The notes under the pieces are model-generated. The model was not told the origin of the DNA, searched no databases, and saw only the letters and a program-made list of their open reading frames with translations. DNA of 64,000 nt from the NCBI RefSeq assembly GCF_023227875.1, contig NZ_JALOCH010000011.1, positions 1 to 64,000 of the forward strand, written 5' to 3'. Both the position numbers and the translations under genes were made by a program. How positions within the stretch are numbered: position 1 is the stretch's first letter; every line of letters starts with the position of its first letter. This stretch comes from Methanoregula sp. Its GTDB lineage: Archaea; Halobacteriota; Methanomicrobia; Methanomicrobiales; Methanospirillaceae. Below are positions 8,349-17,129 of the stretch, one piece after another.

Positions 8349-9434
8349 ATGGAGCTCCATACCGCACTTCAGGGACAGGAACCAGTCCACCTCTGGAACA
8401 AGGCGGGGATCATCGTTATTGATAAACCCCGGGGCCCTTCCAGCCACGAGGTTGCTGCATGGGTGGGGAAGATGCTCGGGTGCCAGGTAGGTCACTCGGG
8501 CACACTCGACCCTGCCGTATCCGGCGTGCTGCTCATCATGCTCGGCAACGCCGTCCGTCTCGCCCCGCTCCTCCTCCAGCACGACAAGGAGTACATCTGC
8601 CTGATGCGGCTGCACGGCGATGTTGACCGGGAACGGATCGGGAAACTCGCAGAGGAGTTCACCGGCAGGCTGTACCAGCGCCCGCCCCGGAAGAGCGCGG
8701 TCAAGCGGAACCTCCGCATCCGGGAGATCCAGGAGCTCGAGATCCTCGATGTTGACGGCCGCCTCGTCCTCTTCCGCGCCCGGTGCGAGGCCGGCACCTA
8801 TATCCGGTCGCTCTGCCACCACATGGGGCTCGCACTGGGCGTTGGTGGGCATATGCAGGAGCTGCGGCGCACGCGGTCGGGGACATTCACCGAAGAGTCG
8901 ATGTACACACTCTACGATGTGCAGGACGCGGCAGTCGCTGCCCGCGATGGCGACCGTTCTGCCCTCGAAGCCATGGTTGTGTCCGTCGATGCAGCGGTCC
9001 CGGAGCTGCCGATCGTGGTTGTCCGCGACGCAGCGATCGATGCGCTCTGCCATGGTGCCTCGCTTGCAGGAGTCGGCGTGGTCAGCTGCATGGAGTTTGG
9101 CAAGGGCCAGACTGTTGCCGTCCTTTCGGAGAAGAAGGAGTTTGTCTGCCTCGGGCAGACACTGGTGCCCTCCGTTTCGTTCAAGCCCGGTGACACCGGG
9201 CTCGTCATCGCACCAACCGCGGTCTTCATGGCACCCGGCACCTACCCCCGCGGATGGACCAAGTCTGACAAGGTCTACCCACCAAAGTCGGATAAGAAGA
9301 AAGCCAAGAATAAAACGGGAGGGATACAGGGCCCGCGTCCAGCGGGAAGGCAGGAGCGGCGTTCGGACCGAAAACCGTTCGGTAAACCCGGGCTAAAACC
9401 TGATGACCGGGGCCAGAAGAAGAGATACCATTAA
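8349..9434 (+). CDS. cbf5: Cbf5 / archaeal TruB: pseudouridine synthase of H/ACA RNPs
   Basis: Cbf5 (361 residues) is the catalytic subunit of H/ACA sRNPs and can also modify tRNA position 55. The TruB motif HSGTLDPAVSGVL contains the catalytic Asp (about D54). The RLYQRPPRKSAVKR segment, GTYIRSLCHHMG and a C-terminal PUA domain (about 225-310) follow. Residues from about 311 form a Lys/Arg/Gly-rich tail of some 50 residues, longer than in many archaeal Cbf5 proteins and likely RNA-binding. The Shine-Dalgarno GGGAGG lies before the ATG at 8349. It shares a transcript with hemD. The Gar1 and Nop10 genes are not here. Confidence 0.94.
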   Translation: MELHTALQGQEPVHLWNKAGIIVIDKPRGPSSHEVAAWVGKMLGCQVGHSGTLDPAVSGVLLIMLGNAVRLAPLLLQHDKEYICLMRLHGDVDRERIGKLAEEFTGRLYQRPPRKSAVKRNLRIREIQELEILDVDGRLVLFRARCEAGTYIRSLCHHMGLALGVGGHMQELRRTRSGTFTEESMYTLYDVQDAAVAARDGDRSALEAMVVSVDAAVPELPIVVVRDAAIDALCHGASLAGVGVVSCMEFGKGQTVAVLSEKKEFVCLGQTLVPSVSFKPGDTGLVIAPTAVFMAPGTYPRGWTKSDKVYPPKSDKKKAKNKTGGIQGPRPAGRQERRSDRKPFGKPGLKPDDRGQKKRYH

Positions 9435-9469
9435 AAAAAGCCCCGGCTAACAAATAGGATACACTTTTT

Positions 9470-9553
9470 GCTGAGGTAGTCTAGCGGTAGGGCGCAGGCC
9501 TGGAAAGCCTGTGGTGCGAAAGTGCCTCGGGGGTTCAATTCCCCCCCTCAGCG
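9470..9553 (+). tRNA. tRNA-Ser (anticodon GGA)
   Basis: This 84-nt class II tRNA has acceptor GCTGAGG (9470-9476) paired with CCTCAGC (9546-9552) and discriminator G9553. The anticodon stem CAGGC/GCCTG encloses CTGGAAA, anticodon GGA. A long variable arm (GTGGTGCGAAAGTGCCTC region) is typical of serine tRNAs. CCA is not encoded. Confidence 0.94.
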
Positions 9554-10061
9554 TTTTGTTGTTTTCTGGTACTGGAAGGGGGGGTACCCCCTCCCCCCAC
9601 ACCTTTGCCATAACCAGGCATGGTGTTTCCCACCCCATTCCGTCGGAGAACGTACACACTTGTGCATCATGGAGGGGGGAGGGTAGTCACCCCTCCCTTA
9701 GTGGTAGGGATCCCCCCTGCCCCCACGTTAAAATCCGGAGGGGGGTCTCCCTACCCACCCCTCATGCTCCGGAGGGGTACCCACCCCCCCTTGGTTGCAC
9801 GCACACGGGCAGCGGTTCTCCCGGAACTTCAGACGGAGAGGCAATTTTCCTGCGGAAATGAGTTCGCAGACACGGGGGGTAGTCCCCCCTCCCATACCCA
9901 GGGGGGTGGGTACCCCTCCCCTCAGTGGCGGGGGGATCCCTGGCGCCGGATCCGGCCCGGGATCCCGGAAGGGGTGGGTACCCCCCCTTTTGCGTTCAGA
10001 CCAAAAAAAGGCACATTTCGGAACCGGATCCATAACATCCGGTGAATCGTTACCGCTGCAT
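9554..10061. repeat. Non-coding block of alternating G-run/C-run hairpin units
   Basis: About 500 nt between tRNA-Ser and the DNA methyltransferase hold at least eight units in which a run of 4-8 G is followed within a few bases by a run of 4-8 C, often around GGTACC or GGATCC cores (for example near 9577-9598, 9671-9696, 9705-9725, 9737-9760, 9771-9790, 9874-9892, 9901-9920, 9929-9940, 9968-9988). The frames open through it translate to Pro/Gly/Thr low-complexity peptides and are not credible genes. The units can fold into strong hairpins on either strand, and the G-runs could form quadruplexes. The DNA is far more biased than its neighbours. Confidence 0.7.
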
Positions 10062-10778
10062 TCAGCGTTTTTGGAGGCACTCGTTGGCAAATGCAAGATA
10101 GTCCGGCACGATCTCGAACCCGAGGAAATGCCGGCCTTCCTGCTGCGCCACGACGGCCACCGTTCCGGAACCGAGGAACGGGTCAAGGACGAGGTCGTCG
10201 GGGTTGCTGGAGTACATCAGGATCTTCCTGACCAGTTCCGGGGGGAGTTTTGTCGGGGTCTTCTTCCTGCCCTTCCAGTACTCCCGGTTGATCACCCAGA
10301 CGTCCTCAGGATAGTGATCCATCTTGTTGAAGGTGTACTGCTTCGGATCCTTCACCACGAAGAGAATATGGTAATGGCTGGTCACGTACTTCTTCTTCGT
10401 GAAGACACCGAACTGGTATTTCCAGATCAGGTGGTTGATCGTGGTCAGCCCTGCTGCATCAATTCCTTCAAGGATATCCCGGAGCCGGTTCCAGCCGGAG
10501 AAGAGGTACATGCTGCCGGTCGGGGCAAGCACCCGGGCCGCTTCCACCATCCACGCACGGGTGAACTCCCCATACTCTTCCTCCGGAATTTCCCTATACC
10601 CTTCGATGACGTTCGACCCTTTCCGGTTGTAGTTGAGCCGCTGGGCCCGGAAGTCGATGGCAAACGGGGGATCGGTGACGATCAGGTCAATGGAACCTTC
10701 GGGAATCTTCGGGAGAAGTGCGAGCGCATCACCCTGGTACAGGGTGTCCTCCCGGAATGCGCCCAGCTTCTTCCTCAT
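10062..10778 (-). CDS. Site-specific DNA methyltransferase (DPPF class), no restriction partner
   Basis: This 238-residue enzyme has motif IV DPPF (about 36-39) before motif I DPFLGSGTVAVVA (about 206-218), the order of circularly permuted beta-type N6-adenine or N4-cytosine amino-methyltransferases. The central NREYWKGRKKTPTKLPPELVRKIL element resembles the TPTQKP-like conserved motif near motif X. No endonuclease or specificity gene is adjacent. Its ATG directly abuts the iorB stop codon (10778/10779), so it appears co-transcribed with the ior operon. An orphan methyltransferase with an epigenetic role, or the remnant of an R-M system, are the alternatives; the target site is unknown. Confidence 0.83.
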   Translation of the reverse strand: MRKKLGAFREDTLYQGDALALLPKIPEGSIDLIVTDPPFAIDFRAQRLNYNRKGSNVIEGYREIPEEEYGEFTRAWMVEAARVLAPTGSMYLFSGWNRLRDILEGIDAAGLTTINHLIWKYQFGVFTKKKYVTSHYHILFVVKDPKQYTFNKMDHYPEDVWVINREYWKGRKKTPTKLPPELVRKILMYSSNPDDLVLDPFLGSGTVAVVAQQEGRHFLGFEIVPDYLAFANECLQKR

Positions 10779-11363
10779 TCAGTTCTTCCCGCCGGCAGCC
10801 CGTCCCATCCCGAATGCCTTCGCGTTGATCTCGATCGTCTTTTTGGGGACAAGCCGTTTCACCGATTCAAGGAGCGTCTCTGGTTTGAGGGGTATCCACT
10901 TGGATGCCGCCCCGAGCATCACCACATTCTGGGAGAGGGGGCTCCCTGCTTCGGTTGCGATCCGGTCTGCATCGAGGAGACAGAGTGCGTGGTTCTTCAG
11001 CGCAGCAATGATCTCCTCTTCCGTGGGGGCCGCAAGCTTCTGGGTATAGACCGATGTCGGGAGCACGAGGTGCCGGTTCACGACAATCTTCCCGTCTTTT
11101 TTCAGGAAGTGGGAATAACGGAGCGCTTCGAGCAGGTCGAACGAGATGAGCAGGTCAGCCTGCCCGGGCGTGATGAGGGGGCCGTACTGGCCGTCGATGC
11201 GGATGTGGCTCTCCACCGAACCACCGCGCTGGGCCATGCCGTGGGTCTCCGCGCCCCTGACCTGCCGGCCCTCGATGAGGCAGGACTCCCCGAGGATGTT
11301 GGATGCAAGGATCGTGCCCTGGCCGCCGATACCGACAATCAGGATGTCGTAACTGCCGGTCAT
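10779..11363 (-). CDS. iorB: Indolepyruvate:ferredoxin oxidoreductase subunit beta
   Basis: IorB (194 residues) is the gamma-domain-type subunit of the 2-oxoacid oxidoreductase that decarboxylates arylpyruvates to aryl-acetyl-CoA with ferredoxin; in methanogens it often runs in aromatic amino acid metabolism. The start MTGSYDILIVGIGGQGTILASNIL contains the GIGGQG motif, followed by GAETHGMAQRGGSVESHIRI, both diagnostic. The frame is open 46 codons upstream, but ATG 11363 overlaps the iorA stop (ATGA), the expected coupled arrangement. Confidence 0.95.
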   Translation of the reverse strand: MTGSYDILIVGIGGQGTILASNILGESCLIEGRQVRGAETHGMAQRGGSVESHIRIDGQYGPLITPGQADLLISFDLLEALRYSHFLKKDGKIVVNRHLVLPTSVYTQKLAAPTEEEIIAALKNHALCLLDADRIATEAGSPLSQNVVMLGAASKWIPLKPETLLESVKRLVPKKTIEINAKAFGMGRAAGGKN

Positions 11364-13129
11364 TTCTTCCCCTCCCGTATGATCGCCCCGACAGGACAGA
11401 GCTGGGCACAGACCGCACAGCCGCTGCAGAGCTCGTTGATCCGGGCTTTTTCGTCCGCAAATTCGATTGCGGGGCAGCCGAACCGCACACAGGTACCGCA
11501 CCCGGTACAGGCATCGGGGTCAACGGTATACCTCCCACGCTTTACACCGGCGCGACGGGCGGAGATCACGCACATCTGCCTGGCAATGATCACTTTCACA
11601 CCAGTGCGTTTCTTCGCCTCCTGAAGTACGTTCACCATATCGGTGAGATCGTATGAGTCTACGGTCTCCACGAACCTGACCCCGCAGGCGCGGCAGACCG
11701 CGTCAAGTGAGACAGGGGGTGTCTCCACGCCGCATGCGGTAAGACCGGTATTCGGGTTTGGCTGGTGGCCGGTCATTGCCGTGATCCGGTTGTCGAGGAT
11801 GACCACGGTCATGTTTGCCCCGTTGTAGACCGCGTTCATCAGTCCCTGTATGCCGGTGTGCAGGAACGTGGAGTCGCCGATCGTGCAGACTACGTCACGG
11901 GTCTCGCCGGAATGGGCGATACCGCTCGCGACCGTTATAGACGCACCCATGCATATGGTAGTATCGACGACACCAAGCTGGAGTCCGAGCGTATAGCACC
12001 CGATGTCGCTTGGGTAGATTGCATCCTTGAACACTTTCCTGATCGCGTAGAATGCCCCGCGGTGCAGGCAACCTGCACAGAGGATCGGGGGCCGCACCGG
12101 CAGGTTCTGGACCGGCACGGATGGCACGAACGGGTTCTTCTTCAGGAATCCTGCCTTCTCCATGATCATTGCAACGGCAGCCGGGGATAACTCTCCCTCG
12201 TAGGGCGCGTATCCGTTCTTCTTCCCGAAGACCGGGACACCGCCCGCGACCTGCCGGACGGTCTCCTCGACCTCCGGAGCAAGTTCCTCAATCACCAGTA
12301 CCTTCTCGTGCTTCCGGACAAACTCCCCGAGCCATTCCTCATCGAGGGGGTAAGCTCCGATCTTCATGAAGGAGACCCCTTCAGGCAGGAGTTCCTGTAC
12401 GTAGGACGATGCGATACCGCTCGCGATGATCGCCATCTTGCCCCGGATTTCGTACCGGTTAAACCCCTTCTCGACCAGCCGCTTCCGGATCGCCGGCTGC
12501 TTTTCGTTGAGTTTCTTGTGGAGGACGCGGGTGTGGGCCGGGATCACCACATACTGCCGCGGGTCCTTGTGGAACTCGCCTTTGCGCGAGCCTGCAACAA
12601 CAGGCCCCAGTTCAACATCGCCTTTCGAGTGGCAGATGCGGGTCGTGGGCCGGAAGATCACAAGAAGGCCGAACTCCTCGGAAAGTTCGAATGCCGACCG
12701 GATCATATCATGGGCTTCCTGCACGCTCCCGGGGTCGAGGCATGGCACCCGCGCAAAATGCGCATAACAGCGGGTGTCCTGCTCGTTCTGGGAACTGTGG
12801 GCGAAGGGGTCGTCCGCGCTCATGATGACGACGCCCCCGGTCACCCCGGTATAGGCGCTCGTCATCAGCGGATCGGCCGCCACGTTCAGCCCCACGTGCT
12901 TCATAGTGCAGAGTGCGCGGACCCCGCACCAGGCCGCGGCGAGGGCGTTTTCCAGCGCCACCTTTTCGTTTACTGACCATTCGAGATAGTACGACCGTTC
13001 CGGCTGTGCCCGCAGGGTGTCGATGACTTCGGATGACGGCGTGCCGGGGTAGCCGCAGACAAAGTCCACACCCGATTCCAGGCAGGCATGCGCTATTGCT
13101 TCATTCCCGAGGAGATATTTTCGTTCCAT
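11360..13129 (-). CDS. iorA: Indolepyruvate:ferredoxin oxidoreductase subunit alpha
   Basis: IorA (589 residues) carries the pyrimidine-binding N-terminal domain (GYPGTPSSEVID, about 26-37), the TPP-binding domain (GDSTFLHTGIQGLMNAVYNGANMTVVILDN) and a C-terminal 2x[4Fe-4S] ferredoxin domain (CTGCGTCVRFGCP and CSGCAVCAQLCP). The length matches the family. It is the first gene of iorA-iorB-methyltransferase on the minus strand and lies about 135 nt from the divergent tRNA-Ile. Confidence 0.96.
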   Translation of the reverse strand: MERKYLLGNEAIAHACLESGVDFVCGYPGTPSSEVIDTLRAQPERSYYLEWSVNEKVALENALAAAWCGVRALCTMKHVGLNVAADPLMTSAYTGVTGGVVIMSADDPFAHSSQNEQDTRCYAHFARVPCLDPGSVQEAHDMIRSAFELSEEFGLLVIFRPTTRICHSKGDVELGPVVAGSRKGEFHKDPRQYVVIPAHTRVLHKKLNEKQPAIRKRLVEKGFNRYEIRGKMAIIASGIASSYVQELLPEGVSFMKIGAYPLDEEWLGEFVRKHEKVLVIEELAPEVEETVRQVAGGVPVFGKKNGYAPYEGELSPAAVAMIMEKAGFLKKNPFVPSVPVQNLPVRPPILCAGCLHRGAFYAIRKVFKDAIYPSDIGCYTLGLQLGVVDTTICMGASITVASGIAHSGETRDVVCTIGDSTFLHTGIQGLMNAVYNGANMTVVILDNRITAMTGHQPNPNTGLTACGVETPPVSLDAVCRACGVRFVETVDSYDLTDMVNVLQEAKKRTGVKVIIARQMCVISARRAGVKRGRYTVDPDACTGCGTCVRFGCPAIEFADEKARINELCSGCAVCAQLCPVGAIIREGKK

Positions 13130-13263
13130 GATCCCAGTTCCGTGTACTTACCGTGATTTTTTTACACATATCCCTATCTAAAGGTGTTTGTAGTTCGCTT
13201 GTGGATTCACAACCTATAAAAACTCTGATGGAGTAGTAATTAGGGTAAAATCAGGCAACAATC

Positions 13264-13337
13264 GGGCCCGTAGCATAGCCAGGTGGTGCGCCCGGCTGAT
13301 AACCGGGAGGTCATGTGTTCGAATCACATCGGGCCCA
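13264..13337 (+). tRNA. tRNA-Ile (anticodon GAT)
   Basis: The 74-nt tRNA has acceptor GGGCCCG (13264-13270) paired with CGGGCCC (13330-13336) and discriminator A13337. The anticodon stem CCCGG/CCGGG encloses CTGATAA, anticodon GAT. A TATA box CTATAAAA (about 13211-13218) lies some 45 nt upstream and T-rich sequence follows the gene. CCA is not encoded. Confidence 0.95.
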
Positions 13338-13478
13338 TCTTCGTTTTTCGCATTTTTAATAAGAATGCCACTTCCCGCATCTGGAATGATTCGTGTCCTG
13401 ATACGACGCATTCAGGTTTCCAGTAGGACTACGTAACGAAAGAAGAGCAAAAAAGGAGATACCGGTTGCCGGTTCAAC

Positions 13479-14009
13479 TCACGCTTTTTTTGCAAACACG
13501 TACCCGATCACGGTCTCAAGGGAGTCGAGGAGTTTCTCTTCTCCCTGGAGATAGTCCTTCATTGCCCGGTAAAGCATGAACATGACATCATACCCGTACT
13601 GATCCAGCGCCTTTCTTGCATCGATCGGGTTGAGATAGGAATCGGTCAGGAACCCGTCGAAGCTGTACATCAGCTCGAAGAAGTCCCCCTCCGACGAGAG
13701 GACGCAGAACTGGTCGGTGACGGTCTTTGACGGGTTGTCAGGACGGAAGGCGACAGGCTCGGATTTCCCGAGGATGATCATCTTCTGGGGATAATACGCA
13801 GGGTCGTAGATCTCTCCCTTGGTATCCTGTTTTCCCATCTTCAGCATGTTGAGACCCACGATCTTCACGACGGACAAAGAAGAAACAGCCATCTTTTTCA
13901 GGAGATTCGCATCGTTCTCTTTCAGTTGCACGGTCAACGCCTTCTCGTTCTCGTGCGATTTTTCGATCTTCTTCATCAGGGCCTCAAACCCTTTCTCAAT
14001 TTCGTCCAT
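13479..14009 (-). CDS. Uncharacterised methanogen protein, 176 residues
   Basis: I do not recognise a family. The protein is soluble: a charged helical N-terminus (MDEIEKGFEALMKKIEKSHENEK, about 1-25, coiled-coil prone), a central mixed segment with DPAYYPQKMIILGKSEPVAFRPDNP, and an aromatic C-terminal half (FFELMYSFDGFLTDSYLNPIDARKALDQYGYDVMFMLYRAMKDYL). There are no cysteines suggestive of metal sites apart from one and no membrane segment. Coding bias resembles its neighbours. It is transcribed divergently from the DtxR-like regulator and the Ni/Co transporter, and stands alone. Confidence 0.7.
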   Translation of the reverse strand: MDEIEKGFEALMKKIEKSHENEKALTVQLKENDANLLKKMAVSSLSVVKIVGLNMLKMGKQDTKGEIYDPAYYPQKMIILGKSEPVAFRPDNPSKTVTDQFCVLSSEGDFFELMYSFDGFLTDSYLNPIDARKALDQYGYDVMFMLYRAMKDYLQGEEKLLDSLETVIGYVFAKKA

Positions 14010-14179
14010 TATCGTTCACCATGTTCCGTGACATATATGCCGGGAGATAAGAAGTGTTCATGCGGCGGCTATTAAATCACTCGTTTCCGGTTTTTCCGCA
14101 TTATCCGGTGATGATCCCGGACAGGACAGAATTTGGGGCGAGGCCAAACTTTATTCTGGATGCCATCAAATCCACGTAC

Positions 14180-14635
14180 ATGAAAGCCGAGGAGGGACTC
14201 GAACTTACACCGAGGAAGGTGGAATACCTCAAGTTCCTGTCCGAACAGGGAGGTGCCGTCCGGACAACCGCGATCGCTTCGCACTTCGGCGTCGATCCCT
14301 CCACGATCACCAAGACCATCGGGGAGCTTGCAGACGCCGGGTACCTGTTGCATACACCTTACCATGGTGTCACCCTTACCGACAATGGAAAGACATACGC
14401 AGGATTCCTCGTCAAGCGCCACCGCATCTTAAGCCTCATATTCGTAAGGAACGGCCTCTCCCACGAACAGGCCTGCTGCGAGGTGTCGCGCTTCGAGAGC
14501 TTCATCTCCCGGGACGCCGTCGACACCATGTGCCGGGCAATGGGCCATCCACAACAGGGCATCTGCGGTGAGATCACCCACGATGACGGGTGCATGGCCA
14601 CCGTAAAACACCACAAAGGGGGAAGGGACCAATGA
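14180..14635 (+). CDS. DtxR/MntR-like metal-dependent transcriptional regulator
   Basis: A winged helix-turn-helix (LTPRKVEYLKFLSEQGGAVRTTAIASHFGVDPSTITKTIGELADAGYL) is followed by a dimerisation/metal-binding region with E, H and C ligand candidates (KRHRILSLIFVRNGLSHEQACCEVSRFE) typical of the DtxR family. The short C-terminus (HDDGCMATVKHHKGG) lacks an SH3-like domain. It sits 22 nt upstream of the ECF Ni/Co transporter genes and probably controls them with nickel or cobalt as corepressor (inference). The frame is open upstream with ATG at 14111 and GTG at 14054; 14180 is preferred because a TATA-like CTTTATTC lies about 30 nt upstream and the HTH starts at residue 10. Confidence 0.78.
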   Translation: MKAEEGLELTPRKVEYLKFLSEQGGAVRTTAIASHFGVDPSTITKTIGELADAGYLLHTPYHGVTLTDNGKTYAGFLVKRHRILSLIFVRNGLSHEQACCEVSRFESFISRDAVDTMCRAMGHPQQGICGEITHDDGCMATVKHHKGGRDQ

Positions 14636-14657
14636 AGAACGCAACCGGGGGCCTGTC

Positions 14658-15476
14658 ATGAGTGCGGCAATGATCTCTGAACATATCCCTGACATCGATC
14701 TCATCACGACATATGGGGAACGACAGGACTCCGCGGTCTCCCGGGCGAGCCCGTGGACGAAGTTTATCCTGCTTATCCTTATCGTCATGATGATCACGCT
14801 TACCAGCAATCTGGTGATCCTCATCGCCATGTATGCTGCGATCCTCATCGCCTGTTTCATGACCGGCCTCCCCATGAGAAAGATCCTTGCATGGTATGCC
14901 ATGCCGGTTGTTTTTGTACTCTCGCTCGTGGGGATTATGGCATGGAACCAGCCGGGGGTCCCGGTGCTTTCGTTTACAATAGGGGGTTTTGTCCTCACGC
15001 TCACAGACCTGGGCATCCTGCTCGTCATCACCCTGCTCATCAAAGCCCTGATCTCGGTCACCTTCTCGCTCTTCTTCCTGATGACAACGAAGTACGCCCA
15101 CTTCTCCGCCATGATCTCCCGGATCTTCCCATCCCCGCTCGACCAGATCTTTCTCCTCGCGTACCGGTTCCTGTTCCTGACCCTCGCCATGGCCGCATCC
15201 ATACTCAAGGCAGTGCGGTCCCGGGGCGGGGGCCTCGTCCGATCCATTCGCGTCCAGGGGGGCCTCTTTGCCGGGGTGTTCGGCCTCGTCTTCATACGCT
15301 CTTTCGAGCAGGCGGAGCGGGTCCAGAAAGCGATGACATCGCGGGGATATAACGGCACATTTGCGGCACATACCGCCATCCCGAAACCCCGTATTGCAGA
15401 ATACGGCCTGCTCTGCATATCCGGCCTTGCCGTGATTATGATGATGTGGCTGGTACCACACGCCGGGGGGTGGTGA
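14658..15476 (+). CDS. cbiQ: ECF transporter transmembrane (T) subunit, CbiQ family
   Basis: This 272-residue integral membrane protein has about five helices and the coupling-helix signatures of T components: AASILKAVRSRGG (about 188-200) and SFEQAERVQKAMTSRGYNG (about 216-234), the A-R-G motifs that contact the ATPases. With the downstream ATPase and CbiM-like protein it forms an energy-coupling-factor importer, most likely for Ni2+ or Co2+, needed for F430, hydrogenases and cobamides. It follows the DtxR-like regulator closely, and cbiO starts 4 nt after its stop. Confidence 0.9.
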   Translation: MSAAMISEHIPDIDLITTYGERQDSAVSRASPWTKFILLILIVMMITLTSNLVILIAMYAAILIACFMTGLPMRKILAWYAMPVVFVLSLVGIMAWNQPGVPVLSFTIGGFVLTLTDLGILLVITLLIKALISVTFSLFFLMTTKYAHFSAMISRIFPSPLDQIFLLAYRFLFLTLAMAASILKAVRSRGGGLVRSIRVQGGLFAGVFGLVFIRSFEQAERVQKAMTSRGYNGTFAAHTAIPKPRIAEYGLLCISGLAVIMMMWLVPHAGGW

Positions 15477-15479
15477 GCA

Positions 15480-16391
15480 ATGACGATCATGCGCCATGAC
15501 CCGAACCACCAGCACTGCAACCATGTCGATCCCGGACGGGAACTGATCCACGTTGACTGTGCAAGCCACATCTATCCCGACGGGAGTGTCGGGATCCACG
15601 AGATGTGTTTCCATGTCATGAAAGATGAGATCGTCGCCTTGTGCGGGCCGAACGGGTCGGGAAAATCCACGCTGATCGAGCACCTGAACGGTCTCCTCCT
15701 CCCTTCAGAGGGGGACATCGTGATCAACGGCCGCTCGATTGCCCGGGGTGAACGTGCCGACCTCTGGAAAGAGGTAGGAGTCGTGTTCCAGCGCTCGGAA
15801 GACCAGCTCTTTGCCCCCACGGTCCTTGATGATGTGATGTTCGGGCCACTGAACCTGGGATTATCACCGGAAGAGGCAAAAGCGGAAGCCATGAAAGCGC
15901 TCGAAGCGGTCGGAGCAGCGGACCTTGTCCACAAGTTGCCCAACTACCTGAGCGGGGGGCAGAAACGACTGGTCTCCATTGCCGGCATCCTCGCCATGAA
16001 ACCGCGGATCATAGCGCTGGACGAACCTACATCTGACCTCGACCCGGTCCACAGCGCGATGATCGAGCGGTTGATCATCGAGTTCAAGAGACGGTTTGGC
16101 ATTAGTGTGGTGATTGCGACCCACGACCTCGAACTCGCAGCCCGTATTGCCGACAGGGTCTGCCTTGTCAGGAACGGCGCCATCTATGCAGAAGGTAGCC
16201 CGCGGGAAGTCTTTTACGATACCGCGCTCATCGAAGAGGCGGGGCTGAAACTGCCGGATACGGTGATGACCTGGCTCGAATACTGCCGGGGGATAGGGAT
16301 GGTCTCAAATGAACAACCCCTCACGAGAACGGAACTGGTCACGCTGCTGGAGAAGTCTGCAGGTAATGGAAACGGGAAAAGTTTGGGATGA
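15480..16391 (+). CDS. cbiO: ECF transporter ATP-binding subunit, CbiO family
   Basis: This 303-residue ABC ATPase has Walker A GPNGSGKST (about 59), a Q-loop around VVFQRSEDQLFAPTV, signature LSGGQKRL, Walker B IIALDEPTSDLD and the H-loop ATHDLE. It energises the Ni/Co ECF importer. Before the ABC domain is a short His/Cys-containing N-terminus (HDPNHQHCNHVD, about 6-17) that could bind metal; a second ATG at codon 4 would keep it. The C-terminal extension after the ABC core (about 235-303) is longer than in minimal CbiO proteins. Confidence 0.9.
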   Translation: MTIMRHDPNHQHCNHVDPGRELIHVDCASHIYPDGSVGIHEMCFHVMKDEIVALCGPNGSGKSTLIEHLNGLLLPSEGDIVINGRSIARGERADLWKEVGVVFQRSEDQLFAPTVLDDVMFGPLNLGLSPEEAKAEAMKALEAVGAADLVHKLPNYLSGGQKRLVSIAGILAMKPRIIALDEPTSDLDPVHSAMIERLIIEFKRRFGISVVIATHDLELAARIADRVCLVRNGAIYAEGSPREVFYDTALIEEAGLKLPDTVMTWLEYCRGIGMVSNEQPLTRTELVTLLEKSAGNGNGKSLG

Positions 16392-16478
16392 GCCCAAATT
16401 TTTCATTACGTTTTTATGCTCCCCTCAATAATGGATGAACATACAACCCGGTACGGGTTTTATGGGTAGAGATTCATC

Positions 16479-17129
16479 ATGGCACACATTCATCTTGAAG
16501 ACGGATCGTTCACGCTCGTATGGGTGCTGATCTGGTGGATCATTGCCCTTGCATGCATCGGGGCAGCGCTCTGGTTCCTGCGATCGCCTGGCCGGAATAA
16601 CCAGAAACTGATCACCATCGCCGCGTTCATCACTGCAGCTGCATTTGCCGTATTCCAGATCAATATCCCCCTCTTTGGCGGCGTGCACCTGAACCTGACA
16701 CCGCTAATCGGTATCCTCGCAGGGCCGGTCCTTGGCACCCTTGTTGTCCTCGTCATTAATATCCTCTCCGCGGCGATCGGTCACGGGGGATGGGGGCTTG
16801 TCGGGGCAAACGTGCTGGTAAACCTGAGTGAAGTAATCGTTGCATACATCATCTTCCGGGGGATAAGAAGGCTTATCCCGGACCTCTTTTCCCGGGCGGG
16901 GATTGCCACCTTTGCCGGGCTCTTCTGCGGCAACCTCATGATGGTGGCGATCATCCTCATCTCCGGTATCCAGGGGGTCACCCAGTCGTCCTCCCAAATC
17001 CTGGCCGGCCTCACCCTGATCATGGCCGTGAACATGGGTGTCGCCGTTATCGAGGCACTCATCACCGGCCTTGTTGTGCGATACATCGGAAAAATCCGGC
17101 CCGATATCCTGGGGGAAAACCATCCATGA
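16479..17129 (+). CDS. cbiM: CbiM/NikM-like substrate-binding (S) membrane subunit
   Basis: This 216-residue protein has about six to seven membrane helices. The N-terminus MAHIHLEDGSF replaces the usual MHIPDG/MHIMEG of CbiM/NikM, where the free N-terminus and His2 coordinate Ni2+ or Co2+; here histidines are at positions 3 and 5, the position-3 His resembling an amino-terminal Cu/Ni-binding arrangement. HLNLTPLIGILAGPVLGTLVV and AIGHGGWGLVGANVLVNLSE match the conserved core of the family. It lies 87 nt after cbiO and overlaps the next gene as ATGA, so the set is one operon. Confidence 0.85.
   Translation: MAHIHLEDGSFTLVWVLIWWIIALACIGAALWFLRSPGRNNQKLITIAAFITAAAFAVFQINIPLFGGVHLNLTPLIGILAGPVLGTLVVLVINILSAAIGHGGWGLVGANVLVNLSEVIVAYIIFRGIRRLIPDLFSRAGIATFAGLFCGNLMMVAIILISGIQGVTQSSSQILAGLTLIMAVNMGVAVIEALITGLVVRYIGKIRPDILGENHP

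Noticed and set aside
9511..11624. Long plus-strand frames across the G/C-run block and the methyltransferase/ior genes, including one of 609 codons
   Set aside because: They translate low-complexity Pro/Gly sequence and the antisense of well-supported genes; no family motifs.
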